Shown in pieces: positions 47,765 through 57,199 of a stretch of DNA of 64,000 bases. Position 1 is the stretch's first letter; every line of letters starts with the position of its first letter. The translations under genes were made by a program, and so were the position numbers. This DNA comes from Streptomyces sp. SUK 48. Lineage in GTDB: Bacteria; Actinomycetota; Actinomycetes; Streptomycetales; Streptomycetaceae. The notes under the pieces were generated by a model. The model had not been told where the DNA came from. It worked only from the letters and a program-made list of their open reading frames with translations, and ran no database searches. The stretch covers positions 868,001-932,000 of the forward strand of contig NZ_CP045740.1 of the NCBI RefSeq assembly GCF_009650765.1. The letters are read 5' to 3'.

Positions 47765-49849
47765 TCAGACGCCGTGGCAGGCGTACTGGTGGCCGGGCGG
47801 CCCGGACGCGGAGACCGTCGCGGGGCGCTCGGTACGGCAGCGGTGCCGCAGTTCCTCGTCGGCGAGCCGGTACAGCGGGCAGCGGTCGACGAAGACGCAC
47901 CCCTCGGGCAGGCGCGCGGCGCTGGGCTGCTCGCCCTCCAGTACGACGCGTTCGCGGGCGCGTTCCCGCTCCGGGTCGGGTACCGGGATCGCCGACAGCA
48001 GGGCCCGGGTGTAGGGGTGCTTCGGGTCGGAGAAGATCGTCTCGGTGTCCCCGGTCTCCACGATGTGGCCCAGGTACATCACGGCGATGCGATCGGAGAT
48101 GTACCGGATCACGGCCAGATCGTGGGCGACCACGAGGTAGGCGAGGCCGAGTTCCCGTTTGAGCCGGGCCAGCAGGTTGATCACCCCGGCCTGTACCGAG
48201 ACGTCCAGCGCGGACAGCGGCTCGTCGAGCGCGAGCAGCTTCGGTTCCGTCGCCAGCGCGCGGGCGATGCCGACCCGTTGGCGCTGGCCGCCGGAGAGCG
48301 CGGCCGGGAAGCGGTCGCCCACCGAGGCGTCGAGGCCCACCAGGGCGAGCAGTTCGCGGACGCGGGCGCGGATCGACTCGCGGTCGCGGCCGATCGCCCG
48401 CAGCGGTTCGGCCAGCAGGTGGAAGACGGGCAGCCGGGGGTCCAGCGCCCCGAGGGGGTCCTGCATGACGATCTGTACGTCCTGCCGCAGCTCGCGTGTC
48501 CGCGCGCCGGACGTGAGCGTGCCGACGTCGACGCCGGCGATCTCGATCCGGCCGCCCTCGGGCCGGGTGAGCCGCAGGATCTCCATCAGTGTCGTGGTCT
48601 TGCCGCTGCCGGACTCGCCCACCAGGCCGAGCGTCTCGCCGGCGCGCAGTTCGAAGCCGACCCCGTTGACGGCGCGCAGCGTGCCGACCCGGCGCTTGAG
48701 GAGGGCGCCCTTGGTGACCGGGAACGTCTTGACGAGGTCCGTCACCCGGAGCACCACCTCGCCGGCCCCGGCGGGGCGCGCGGGCACCGGCGGCCCCGCG
48801 GGCGCGGCGTCACCGGCGGGGTCCAGGGAGCCGCCGGCGATCTCGTCGGCGCGCAGGCAGGCCACGTCCCCGTGTCCCGTGACATGGCGCAGCGCGGGTT
48901 CGGCGGTGCGGCACGCGTCGAGGGCGACGGCGCACCGGGGTGCGAAGGGGCAGCCGTCGGGGAGGTCCACGAGGGCGGGCGGTTCGCCGCCGATCGGGAT
49001 CAGGGGGCGCCGGTTTCCGCCGTCCACGGTCGGTACGGCGGCCAGCAGCCGGGCGGTGTAGGGCATCGTCGGCCGGCGGAAGAGTTCCCCGACGCCCGCG
49101 TGCTCCACGAAGCGGCCCGCGTACATCACCGCGACGTCGTCGGCGTGGCCCGCCACGACGCCGAGGTCGTGGGTGATCAGGACGAGTCCGGCGCCGGTCT
49201 CCCGCTGCGCCAGCCGCAGCACGTCGAGGATCTGGGCCTGCACGGTGACGTCGAGGGCGGTGGTGGGTTCGTCGGCCACGAGCACGGACGGCCGGTTGGC
49301 GATGGCCATGGCGATGACCACGCGCTGGCGCATACCGCCGGAGAACTCGTGCGGGAAGGCGGTGGCCCGGCCGCGCGGGTCGGGGATGCCCACGAGGTCG
49401 AGCAGTTCCACGGCTTGTTCCCAGGCGTCCCGCTTGGTCAGGTCCTGGTGGACCCGCAGGGCGTCGGAGAGCAGCCTGCCCACCGAGAAGATCGGGGTGA
49501 GGGCGGACAGGGGGTCCTGGAAGACCATGCCGATGGAGTTGCCGCGGATCTTCGACAGGGCCCGGTCGTCGAGGCCGATCAGGTCCTGTCCGCCGAGCAG
49601 CACCTGGCCGCGCAGGCGGGCGGTGGGCGGCAGCAGCCCCATGACGCCCATCGCGGTGGCGGACTTGCCCGAGCCGGATTCGCCGACGATGCACAGGGTC
49701 CGGCCGGGCAGCAGGTCGAAGTCCACCCCGCGCACCGCCTCGACGGTGCCCGCCTCGGAGGGGAAGGAGATCCGCAGGTCCCGTACGGACAGGACGGGGT
49801 CCGGGCCGAGGGCCGGCGCCGGGGTGGGCAGGGGGGTCGCGAGGGTCAT
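47765..49849 (-). CDS. ABC transporter double ATPase (DppD-DppF fusion)
   Basis: 694 residues with two complete nucleotide-binding domains. The first (about 15-270) has Walker A GESGSGKSAT, signature FSGGMRQRV and Walker B VLVADEPTTALD. The second (about 360-600) has GESGSGKTTT, LSGGQRQRVGIARAL and LLALDEPLSALD. Each ends with the cysteine-bearing oligopeptide tail (FAPRCAVALDAC and FVDRCPLYRL). In many bacteria these are two genes; fusion is frequent in Streptomyces. The start overlaps the permease stop by 4 bases. Confidence 0.9.
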   Translation of the reverse strand: MTLATPLPTPAPALGPDPVLSVRDLRISFPSEAGTVEAVRGVDFDLLPGRTLCIVGESGSGKSATAMGVMGLLPPTARLRGQVLLGGQDLIGLDDRALSKIRGNSIGMVFQDPLSALTPIFSVGRLLSDALRVHQDLTKRDAWEQAVELLDLVGIPDPRGRATAFPHEFSGGMRQRVVIAMAIANRPSVLVADEPTTALDVTVQAQILDVLRLAQRETGAGLVLITHDLGVVAGHADDVAVMYAGRFVEHAGVGELFRRPTMPYTARLLAAVPTVDGGNRRPLIPIGGEPPALVDLPDGCPFAPRCAVALDACRTAEPALRHVTGHGDVACLRADEIAGGSLDPAGDAAPAGPPVPARPAGAGEVVLRVTDLVKTFPVTKGALLKRRVGTLRAVNGVGFELRAGETLGLVGESGSGKTTTLMEILRLTRPEGGRIEIAGVDVGTLTSGARTRELRQDVQIVMQDPLGALDPRLPVFHLLAEPLRAIGRDRESIRARVRELLALVGLDASVGDRFPAALSGGQRQRVGIARALATEPKLLALDEPLSALDVSVQAGVINLLARLKRELGLAYLVVAHDLAVIRYISDRIAVMYLGHIVETGDTETIFSDPKHPYTRALLSAIPVPDPERERARERVVLEGEQPSAARLPEGCVFVDRCPLYRLADEELRHRCRTERPATVSASGPPGHQYACHGV

Positions 49850-50781
49850 CGTCGGCCTCCCGCCGAGGTCACCGACGTGGGGTCGAGGGCGTCGCGCAGG
49901 CCGTCGCCGATGAGGGTCATCGAGACGGTGAGCAGCACGACCAGTGCGGCGGGGAAGGCGAAGAGCCAGGGGGCGCTGGTGATGGTGCTCGCGCCGTCCG
50001 CGAGCATCGTGCCGAGCGACACGTCCGGGGGCTGGACGCCGAAGCCCAGGAACGAGAGGGCGGTTTCGCTGAGCACGGTGGCCACGACGCCGAGCGTCAG
50101 ATTGACGATCAGCAGGGAGCCGAGGTTGGGGATGATGTGGCGCAGGATGATCCGCAGCGGTCCGACGCCCATGAACTCGGCCGCCTTCACGTAGTCCCGT
50201 TCGCGCAGTGAGGTCGAGACGGACCAGATGACCCGTGCGGTGGACATCCAGCCGAAGACGGTCAGCACGATGATCAGGACCCGCCAGTCGCCGGCCAGCC
50301 GGTGGGAGACCAGGGCGAGGATGAGGAACGAGGGCACGATCAGGAGGAAGTGGATGACGCCGAGGGTCACCCGCTCCACGCGGCCGCCGAAGTAGGCGGC
50401 GCCGGAACCGATGAGGGCGGCCAGGACGATGGTCAGGGCCGACACGCTCACCGCGATCGTCAGGGAGCGCTGGAGCCCGTGCACGGCGCAGGCGTAGATG
50501 TCGTTGCCGCCCTGGTTGGTGCCGAACCAGTGCGATCCGCTCGGGGGCTGGGTGAGCGCGGTGAAGTCGGTGTCGGTGTACGCGTGGGAGGTGAGCCGGC
50601 CGCCGAAGGCCGCGAACAGCACCAGCAGGACGAGGATGACCACTCCGGCGACGGCAAGGCGGTTGCGCAGGAAGCGCCGCAGATAGAGCCGGCCGAGGCC
50701 GAGGTCGGCCTGCTTGCGCGCGCCGGCGGCCGGTTCGGGGTTCAGCTCCGCGGGCGGGTGGGCGGGTACGTCGAGGGTCAT
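49846..50781 (-). CDS. ABC transporter permease, DppC type
   Basis: 311 residues, with several membrane segments beginning RLAVAGVVILVLLVLFAAFGG, then the GTNQGGNDIYACAVHGLQ loop after the first segment, and the cytoplasmic EAA-type loop (REYVKAAEFMG-like RERDYVKAAEFMGVGP) that contacts the ATPase. It pairs with the permease gene one base upstream and forms the translocation pore. Start ATG 50781. Confidence 0.9.
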   Translation of the reverse strand: MTLDVPAHPPAELNPEPAAGARKQADLGLGRLYLRRFLRNRLAVAGVVILVLLVLFAAFGGRLTSHAYTDTDFTALTQPPSGSHWFGTNQGGNDIYACAVHGLQRSLTIAVSVSALTIVLAALIGSGAAYFGGRVERVTLGVIHFLLIVPSFLILALVSHRLAGDWRVLIIVLTVFGWMSTARVIWSVSTSLRERDYVKAAEFMGVGPLRIILRHIIPNLGSLLIVNLTLGVVATVLSETALSFLGFGVQPPDVSLGTMLADGASTITSAPWLFAFPAALVVLLTVSMTLIGDGLRDALDPTSVTSAGGRR

Positions 50782-50782
50782 G

Positions 50783-51766
50783 TCAGCTCACCCGCACCCG
50801 CGGGTCGAGGAACACGGTCGCGATGTCCGCGAGGATCGCGCCGATCGCGGTGAGCGCCGCGGCGAAGGCGGCCGTCGCGACCGCGCCGTGTACGTCGTTC
50901 TTGCCGATGGTCTGGATGAAGTAGCGGCCCATGCCGTTCCAGCCGAAGATCGTCTCCGTGATGACGGCACCGGTGAAGACGGCCGGGACGCTGAACGCCA
51001 CGGAGGTCGCCGTCGGGATGAGCGCGGCCCGCAGGGCGTGCCGGCGGATGGCCTGGGCGCGGGTGAGCCCGGTGGCCTGCGCGGTGCGCACGAAGTCGGC
51101 GTTCAGGGTGTCGAGCAGCAGTGAACGCTGCGTCAGGTGGTAGCCGACGTAGCCCATCAGGGTGAGGGTCAGGGTCGGCAGGATCAGGTGCAGGAGCCGG
51201 TCGGCGAGGGTGGGGAACAGCCCTTCGACGCCTGGGGAGTTCTCCCCGGCGACGTAGAGGAAGTGCAGCCCGGCGTGCTGGTTGAGCCAGATGGCGACGA
51301 AGACCACCGCGAGGGCGGCCACGGACGTCGGGATGTTGAACACCACGATGGACACCGCCTGCGACACCCGGTCGGCCCAGCCGTACTGCCGGGCGGCGGT
51401 GTAGACGCCGAGCGCGACACCGACCACCACGGACAGCACGGTCGCGATGACGACCAACTCCGCGCTGACCAGGGCCCGGTAGCCCATCTCGCCGTTGACG
51501 GAGACGCCGGTCGGGGACTTGCCCCAGTCGAAGTGCAGGACCACCGAGGTCAGCCAGTCCCACCAGCGGTGCACCAACGGCACCCGGGGGTCCAGGTTGT
51601 AGGGCGCGAGGGCCCGGTCGATCTGCGCCTCGCTGCGGACGGGCCGCAGCTCCTTGAAGTTCGACCGCGGGTCCAGGAACCAACTGGCCAGAAAATAGGT
51701 GGCGTTGGTGGCCACCACGATCATCAGCAGCCAGCCGGCCGCCTTGCGCATCACATAGCGCACCAT
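50783..51766 (-). CDS. ABC transporter permease, DppB type
   Basis: 327 residues from ATG 51766, with AGGAGGTG close upstream; a longer open frame to 51907 lacks support. It begins with the usual MVRYVMRKAAGWLLMIVVAT membrane segment. Further on lie SAELVVIATVLSVVVGVALG, the TPRTG-like loop and DFVRTAQATGLTRAQAIRRHALR, the EAA loop that binds the ATPase. It is the first gene of the transporter operon, so the promoter should lie in 51767-52155. Confidence 0.9.
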   Translation of the reverse strand: MVRYVMRKAAGWLLMIVVATNATYFLASWFLDPRSNFKELRPVRSEAQIDRALAPYNLDPRVPLVHRWWDWLTSVVLHFDWGKSPTGVSVNGEMGYRALVSAELVVIATVLSVVVGVALGVYTAARQYGWADRVSQAVSIVVFNIPTSVAALAVVFVAIWLNQHAGLHFLYVAGENSPGVEGLFPTLADRLLHLILPTLTLTLMGYVGYHLTQRSLLLDTLNADFVRTAQATGLTRAQAIRRHALRAALIPTATSVAFSVPAVFTGAVITETIFGWNGMGRYFIQTIGKNDVHGAVATAAFAAALTAIGAILADIATVFLDPRVRVS

Positions 51767-52155
51767 GTGCGGCACCTCCTCGCCACACGCGGGACGCGTA
51801 CGTCGGGAGTACCGGGGAGACAGGGCGAAGGCATGCGCGATGACGCTTTCTGGGGGGACGGACGGGCTGCATGGATATGCACACGTCAGCTTGGTCCCGT
51901 GCGTCACCCCTGCACCAGGTCTTTACCAGCCGTGCCATGAAGCCGACATGTTGCCGTTGCGTTCGGCGGGCAACACGCGACAATTTGACGCGGTTGTACG
52001 GTACGGCCCTCGATCAGCCGGGGAAGGCTCGGTTCAGCAGCCGGAGTCGGCGATGACGAAGCAGCCCGTGGGCGCGGACCCGGTCGCCGTCGCGGTGACC
52101 GGCGCCGAGGAGGAGGCGGCGCATGGTGGCGGCGCCCATTCGGGGGTGAGCGAAT
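51767..52155. other. divergent promoter region
   Basis: 389 bases between the transporter operon and the SDR gene, which start in opposite directions. No coding frame is supported. TTGACG near 51983 could be a -35 box but no clear -10 follows. CGGGGGTGAG at 52141-52150 is the ribosome site of the SDR. Confidence 0.4.
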
Positions 52156-52832
52156 ATGCCGGTGATCCACCGGTGCGGCCAGCGGGATCGGCCGGCCCTG
52201 TGCGGAGGGCTTCGCCGCGGCCGGTGCCGAGGTCTGTGTGGTGGACCGGGCCGCCGAGGCCGCCACGGAGGTGGACGGGGCGATCGGCGGCATCGCCGTC
52301 GTGGCCGATCTCTCCGAGGCGGCGGCCGTCGACGCGCTGCCGGACGACGCGGACATCGTGGTCAACGACGCGGGGCTGCAACACGTCGCGCCCGTCCACG
52401 AGTTCCCCCCGGACCGCTTCACGCTGATCCAACGGGTCATGGTGGAGGCGCCGTTCCGCATCCTGCGCCGGACCCTGCCCCATATATACGCGGGGGCGTG
52501 GGGCCGGGTGGTCAACATCTCCTCGGTGCACGGCCTGCGGGCCAGCGCCTACAAATCGGCGTACGTCACGGCGAAGCACGCGCTGGAGGGGCTGAGCAAG
52601 GTGGTCGCCCTGGAGGGCGCCGCGCACGGGGTGACCAGCAACTGCCTCAACCCGGGGTACGTCCGCACGCCTCTGGTGGAGAGGCAGATCGCCGACCAGG
52701 CGCGCGCCCACGGCCAAGCGGCTGATCGAGCCGGTGGAGGTCGCCGAGGCGGCGCTGTGGCTGTGCGGCGAAGGCGGCGCCTGCCTGACCGGTGCCTCGA
52801 TCCCCCTGGACGGCGGCTGGACCGCGCGCTGA
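52156..52832 (+). pseudogene. SDR oxidoreductase, 3-hydroxybutyrate dehydrogenase-like, frameshifted
   Basis: Starts at ATG 52156 after GGGGGTGAG (MPVI). One extra base at about 52168 interrupts it before TGAASGIGRPCAEGF (NAD-binding loop). The main frame then runs through VVNDAGLQH and the catalytic NISSVHG with YVTAK to RTPLVERQIADQARA. A second break near 52710 is needed to reach AKRLIEPVEVAEAALWL and GASIPLDGGWTAR at the stop. All SDR residues (Gly loop, Ser, Tyr, Lys) are kept, so the breaks may be sequence errors. It would interconvert 3-hydroxybutyrate and acetoacetate. Confidence 0.8.
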
Positions 52833-52975
52833 CGTCCGTCAACGGCTCCGCTCCCTTCACCAGTTCAAGCCATCGACCTGCCGGGACCGTGGAAAACGCA
52901 CTTCCGGGGGTATCCGCAGCCGGTACCGGGACGCGGCACCGACCGCGCTCCCTCCGGTGAGAGGAGACATGGCGC

Positions 52976-53266
52976 ATGGCCACCGACGCGAACTCCGCGA
53001 GGATCACGGGGAAGGTCCAGGGCCGGGACATCACCCTGGAAGGGGGCTTGTCGAAGGACGAGATCAGGAGCCGGGTGTGGTGGTGGCGGACGTCCGGCTC
53101 CGGGACCGCCGGGGAACGGGACGGCCACGGCCACGAGTACGACGAGTCCCAGGCGGACGTGATCGCCACCCTGGGCGGCTACTACAGAGTCGGCGGCGAT
53201 CCCCGCACGCATGAGGCCGAGGAACTGGTGGAGTTGGTGTACACCGAGCTGAACCCGTCCGACTGA
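52976..53266 (+). CDS. hypothetical protein, 96 residues
   Basis: ATG 52976 with GAGAGGAGA 8 bases upstream. The protein has a beta-like start (ARITGKVQGRDITLEGGLS) and a helical acidic end (HEAEELVELVYTELNPSD). No cysteine, membrane segment or known motif. The good ribosome site and third-position G+C pattern support a real gene. Confidence 0.65.
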   Translation: MATDANSARITGKVQGRDITLEGGLSKDEIRSRVWWWRTSGSGTAGERDGHGHEYDESQADVIATLGGYYRVGGDPRTHEAEELVELVYTELNPSD

Positions 53267-53360
53267 ACCGCCCCGTCGCCGCCACCGGGCCCGGGTGCAT
53301 GGGCCGCGGCGGCGCGGGCAATCGGTGATCACGTCTCGACGCAGCGAGAAGGAGATCACC

Positions 53361-53570
53361 GTGAACAAGGGACAGTGGATCACAGGCGGCGCACGCCAGG
53401 AACTGGCCGACGCCTTCGCCGGGGAGTACCGGGAGGGACGGTCGATCCGCGCCATCGCCGAGGCGCACGGCCGGTCGTACGGCTTCGTGCACCGTCTGCT
53501 CGGCGAGGCGGGCGTGCCGCTGCGGGCCCGGGGCGGCGATGTGCGGGCGGGACGCCACGCGACGCGATGA
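53361..53570 (+). CDS. small helix-turn-helix protein
   Basis: 69 residues from GTG 53361 (AAGGAG upstream; an ATG at 53295 in frame lacks one). Almost the whole chain is one homeodomain-like HTH: LADAFAGEYREGRSIRAIAE, then GRSYGFVHRLLGEAGVPLR. The tail is glycine/arginine rich. Such small HTH proteins are common in Streptomyces and probably bind DNA; the target is unknown. Confidence 0.75.
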   Translation: MNKGQWITGGARQELADAFAGEYREGRSIRAIAEAHGRSYGFVHRLLGEAGVPLRARGGDVRAGRHATR

Positions 53571-53677
53571 CGTGCGGAAAGTCGTGGGAGCGTGGCATGC
53601 GGTGACACGGCGGGGGCAGACGGGATGCGGGGGGAAGTGGCCCCCCTCTCCGCCCTCAGGCCAGGAAGGACTCCGCC

Positions 53678-53923
53678 GTGTCGCTGCCCGCCGAGAAGGA
53701 AGTGCGCGCGCTGCTCGCCCGGTTCGCCGAGGCCCGCTTCCGCCATGATCTCCAGCCCACCGGCCGTTCCAGCCGCGAGCTCGAGGACACCTCCTGCGCG
53801 CTGCGCGTGATGACCGGCACCCGGACGGTGGACGAGGCACTCGCCGCGGCCGACGCGCTCCTCGAACGGCACCGGGCGAACCGCCGCGCGGCCGCCGTCA
53901 GGACCCGGGTCCTGGCCGCCTGA
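53678..53923 (+). CDS. DUF5133 family protein
   Basis: 81 residues from GTG 53678 (GGAAGGA upstream). It begins MSLPAEKEVRALLARFAEAR and contains LEDTSCALRVMTGTRTVDEAL, the DUF5133 pattern known from many small Streptomyces proteins. Helical, soluble, function unknown. It is followed by a strong hairpin. Confidence 0.8.
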   Translation: MSLPAEKEVRALLARFAEARFRHDLQPTGRSSRELEDTSCALRVMTGTRTVDEALAAADALLERHRANRRAAAVRTRVLAA

Positions 53924-53928
53924 ACCAG

Positions 53929-53962
53929 CCCGAGAGCCGCGGAAACCGACGGCGCTCTCGGG
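53929..53962 (+). terminator. hairpin after the DUF5133 gene
   Basis: CCCGAGAGC (53929-53937) pairs perfectly with GCTCTCGGG (53954-53962), 6 bases after the stop. No T run. Confidence 0.65.
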
Positions 53963-54008
53963 CATCCGTATGTCCTCGATCTTCGTTTCCTGCCCGAAAG
54001 AGAGCCAG

Positions 54009-54836
54009 ATGACCATACCGGTGCGCCCGCTGCGTCCTGTGCGCCGAGACCGGCGGTTCGATCTGCGGACGACCACCTGGTTCTTCGTCCTGCTCGCGCT
54101 CGTCCTGTGCCTGCTGGCGCTGGTGGTGCGCCTCGCGGCACACGTCGTCGAGCAACGTCCGCTGTGGGCCGCCGTCCTGGCCCTGCTCGCCGTCTCCGGG
54201 GTCCTGCTCTGGCGGCCCGGACGGGGGCGGCTGTCCGCCAGGAGGTGTGCCCGGCGAGCCGCCCGCGCGCTGGAGGCGGGAGCCGAGGCGGCGTCCGACA
54301 GCCTCCACCTCACACCGGTGGTCGAGACCGCCGTACCGGACGCCGGGGGATGTCTCCCCACGGCGGTGCTGCCGGACACGATCGCCGCGCCCGACGGGGA
54401 CGGCGAGGAGCCCACGATTCTCCTCGACTCCCATGACGCGTATGCCGAGTTGGACCCCTACGGGTTCGAGCAGGCCATAGCCGAGCTGTGCGTCCGGGAG
54501 GGGTGCGGCGAGGTCGAGGTGGTGGGCGGCGCCGGCGATCTGGGCGCGGATGTCCTCGCGGTCACGGCGGAGGGGCTGCGCGTGGTCATCCAGTGCAAGC
54601 AGTACGGCGACACCAACAAGGTGGGCTCGCAGGACATGCAGCGCTTCGGCGGCACCTGCTTCACCATCCACGAGGCCGACGTCGCCGCGCTCGTCACCAC
54701 CAGCGAGTTCACCGCGCCCGCGCTCGACTACGCGCGGCAGTGCGGCATAGTGTGCGTGGACGGGGTGGAACTGGAGGCGTGGCGCCGGGGAACGGGTATG
54801 AGCCCCTGGGATCCGCGTCGGCCGGACGTGAGTTGA
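54009..54836 (+). CDS. membrane-anchored Mrr-type restriction endonuclease, third paralogue
   Basis: 275 residues from ATG 54009 (frame open to 53970). Two membrane segments (TWFFVLLALVLCLLALVV and LWAAVLALLAVSGVLLW) precede a linker of about 100 residues and the Mrr nuclease: GFEQAIAELCVREGCGEVE, VGGAGDLGADVLAV and LRVVIQCKQYGD, with D and Q-x-K catalytic residues. It shares layout with the two proteins at 39065-40496 but lies outside the island. It converges with the S9 peptidase gene, 20 bases between stops. Confidence 0.85.
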   Translation: MTIPVRPLRPVRRDRRFDLRTTTWFFVLLALVLCLLALVVRLAAHVVEQRPLWAAVLALLAVSGVLLWRPGRGRLSARRCARRAARALEAGAEAASDSLHLTPVVETAVPDAGGCLPTAVLPDTIAAPDGDGEEPTILLDSHDAYAELDPYGFEQAIAELCVREGCGEVEVVGGAGDLGADVLAVTAEGLRVVIQCKQYGDTNKVGSQDMQRFGGTCFTIHEADVAALVTTSEFTAPALDYARQCGIVCVDGVELEAWRRGTGMSPWDPRRPDVS

Positions 54837-54856
54837 CGCCGTCTCTCCCCAACTCC

Positions 54857-57199
54857 TCATCCGGTGAGGTGCCGTTGCAGCCAGTCGGCGGCGGCACGGC
54901 GGAAGAGCCGGCGGTTGTCGGCGCGGAGGAAGTCGTGTCCCTCCTCGCGCAGGGTGAGGAGTTCGGCGGGCACACCGCGCTCGCGTGCCGCCCGTACGAA
55001 CTGCTCCGACTCCCTGGGCGGCACATTGGTGTCGTGCTCCCCGTGCACCGCGAACACCGGTGCCCGCAGCGCGTCGATGCGGGACATCGGCGACAGCTCC
55101 CGCAGCAGTTCGCGGTCGCGTTCGGGATGGCCGTACTTGTGGGCCGCCGACTGGGCGAGCCAGGGTTCGGTGCCCTCGAAGAACGTCGCCAGGTCCGACA
55201 TGCCGCACACCGCGACGCCGGTGCGGAACAGGTCCGGGTGCCAGACCAGGGAGGCGAAGGTGAGGTAGCCGCCGTACGAACGGCCCATCACCGCGAGCCG
55301 GGACGGGTCGGCGGGACCGGCCAGTACGGCGTGGGCGGTGCAGTCCGCCACGTCGTCGAGGGCGGCGAACCGGCCCCGCCCGAGGTCCGCGTCCACGAAC
55401 GACCTGCCGTAGCCGGATGAGCCGCGCACGTCGGGCGCGAAGATGTCCAGTCCCCGGCCGAGGATCTCGTGGTACAGCGGGTCGAGGACGGGGCGTTCCT
55501 GGTCCTCGGGGCCACCGTGCAGATGGATGACGCAGGGCGCCGGTTCGCCGGGCGCGCGCCCCGGGGCGCGGTAGTACCAGCCGTTCAGCGGCAGCCCGTC
55601 CCGGGCGGTGGGGCGCAGCGGGACCGGTCGTACGGGTGGACGGCCGGGCGGAACGGCGTCCTCGTCCCGGGAGGACCACGGGGTGCGGACCGGGGTCGCG
55701 CCGTCGGGCAGCCACCAGATGCCGGGGCGCCTACGGGACCCCGAGAGGGCCAGCGCCAGACGGGAGTTGGCGTCCGTGATGCGGGTGACCACCTCATGGG
55801 GCAGGGAGACGTGCCGGGACGCGGGTCCGGTCTCCTCTTCCGGCGGGGCGTCCGCGTTCGCGTCTACGTCTCCGTCCGTCTCCATGTCCGTATTCGTCTC
55901 CGTGTCCAGGATCTCCACGTCGCTCATCCCCCGGACGTTCCAGGCGAGCACGGCGGTGGCGCCGTCGCGGGTGTACCGCAGCAGTTCCAGGTCGCTGCCC
56001 TCGCGCGCGGCGGTGGTCGACCAGCCGAGCGGCTCTCCTTCCGGGCCGAGTTCGGCGGTGAGCAGCACCGCGAACTCCCGGTGGGCGTTGCTGCGCAGCC
56101 GCAGGGCGTCCGCCCGGGGGGAGAAGCCGCCGATCCACGGGTCCCCGTCGGCGACCGGCATCACACAGGTCGTCACATGGTCGGCGGTGCGCAGCACGAC
56201 CGCCTCGCGGCGGCCGCGCGGTCCCCGGCGCAGCAGGGCGAGGGTGCCGTCGCGGCTGAGGTCGCACACGCGCAGCGTCGCCGCGTCCTGCACGGCGGCG
56301 ATCAGGACGGGGGCGGCGACGCCGTCGGGATCGACCAGGTACGCGGAGAGACCGTCGCCGAAGCCGGTGGCGTGGAGGATTCCGCCCGGGGCGCCGATCG
56401 GGGTCGTCCCCACCGTGACGGCGGGCGACGGCAGGGCCGGGCCGCGGTCCGTGTGCGGGGCAGGGCCGAGCAGTTCCGTCTCCCCCGCGCGGCCCTGCCA
56501 GTGGTCCGGCAGCCGGCCGTCGGACGGGCCGAGTGCGCCGCCGGTACCGGTGCCGGACGGGCCGTCGGCGGCGGTGGCGTCCGCACCGGGCGGCGCGGGC
56601 GGGCCGGTGGGGACCGCGACGGTGACCGTGACCGCCGATCCGTCGTGCGCCCAGCAGCCCAGATGGGCGGAGCTGCCCGGTTCGGCACCGGCCAGGATCT
56701 GCCGGTCGCGGCCGTCCGGGCGCACGCACAGCACCCGGGTGTGCTCACCGCCGCCGGGCGCCGTGGTGTAGGCGATCCAGCGGCCGTCGGGCGACCAGGA
56801 CACCTCCCGCACGGGGTCCGGACCGTCGTCGAGCAGTCGTACGGGCTCGCCGTCCGCGGGGCCCGTCCACAGCTGCGGCACACCGCCCCGGTCGCAGATG
56901 AAGGCGAGCCGGGTGCCGGACGGGTCGGCCGAGGGGTACCAGCAGCCGTGCGCGATGAGCCGGGTCGGCACGTCGCGGGGCCCGGCGGCGTCCGGCAGCG
57001 GGACCCGGGCGGGCGCGGCGAAGGCGGCGGTCAGGCCGTCGGAGGCCGACCGCAGCGGGCCGGCGGTCCCGTCCGGGCGCTCGGCCGGGGACACGGGGGA
57101 CGACCGTCCGGCACCGGCCGTCCCGGCCCCGGGCGCGCCGACGCCGGACGCACCGTCCGCGGCGGCCTCCGCGGTCAGATTCCGTGGGTTTGAAGCCAT
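54857..57199 (-). CDS. S9-family (prolyl oligopeptidase-type) peptidase
   Basis: 780 residues from ATG 57199 (MASNPRNLTAE), overlapping the amidotransferase gene by 25 bases; the same frame stays open to 58729 but that part is a shadow. The N-terminal ~500 residues are a beta-propeller with PSADPSGTRLAFICDRGG and VSWSPDGRWIAYTT. The C-terminal alpha/beta-hydrolase has the nucleophile in VMGRSYGGYLTF, the Asp in VHGEHDTNVPP and the His in EEGHDF. No signal peptide, so cytosolic. It is third in the operon with the ligase and amidotransferase, and may degrade or trim the dipeptide they make. Confidence 0.9.
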   Translation of the reverse strand: MASNPRNLTAEAAADGASGVGAPGAGTAGAGRSSPVSPAERPDGTAGPLRSASDGLTAAFAAPARVPLPDAAGPRDVPTRLIAHGCWYPSADPSGTRLAFICDRGGVPQLWTGPADGEPVRLLDDGPDPVREVSWSPDGRWIAYTTAPGGGEHTRVLCVRPDGRDRQILAGAEPGSSAHLGCWAHDGSAVTVTVAVPTGPPAPPGADATAADGPSGTGTGGALGPSDGRLPDHWQGRAGETELLGPAPHTDRGPALPSPAVTVGTTPIGAPGGILHATGFGDGLSAYLVDPDGVAAPVLIAAVQDAATLRVCDLSRDGTLALLRRGPRGRREAVVLRTADHVTTCVMPVADGDPWIGGFSPRADALRLRSNAHREFAVLLTAELGPEGEPLGWSTTAAREGSDLELLRYTRDGATAVLAWNVRGMSDVEILDTETNTDMETDGDVDANADAPPEEETGPASRHVSLPHEVVTRITDANSRLALALSGSRRRPGIWWLPDGATPVRTPWSSRDEDAVPPGRPPVRPVPLRPTARDGLPLNGWYYRAPGRAPGEPAPCVIHLHGGPEDQERPVLDPLYHEILGRGLDIFAPDVRGSSGYGRSFVDADLGRGRFAALDDVADCTAHAVLAGPADPSRLAVMGRSYGGYLTFASLVWHPDLFRTGVAVCGMSDLATFFEGTEPWLAQSAAHKYGHPERDRELLRELSPMSRIDALRAPVFAVHGEHDTNVPPRESEQFVRAARERGVPAELLTLREEGHDFLRADNRRLFRRAAADWLQRHLTG

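Noticed and set aside
46985..50194. A 1069-codon open frame on the + strand
   Set aside because: It is antisense to the lipoprotein, double ATPase and permease genes, which have clear motifs; long antisense frames are common in high-G+C DNA.
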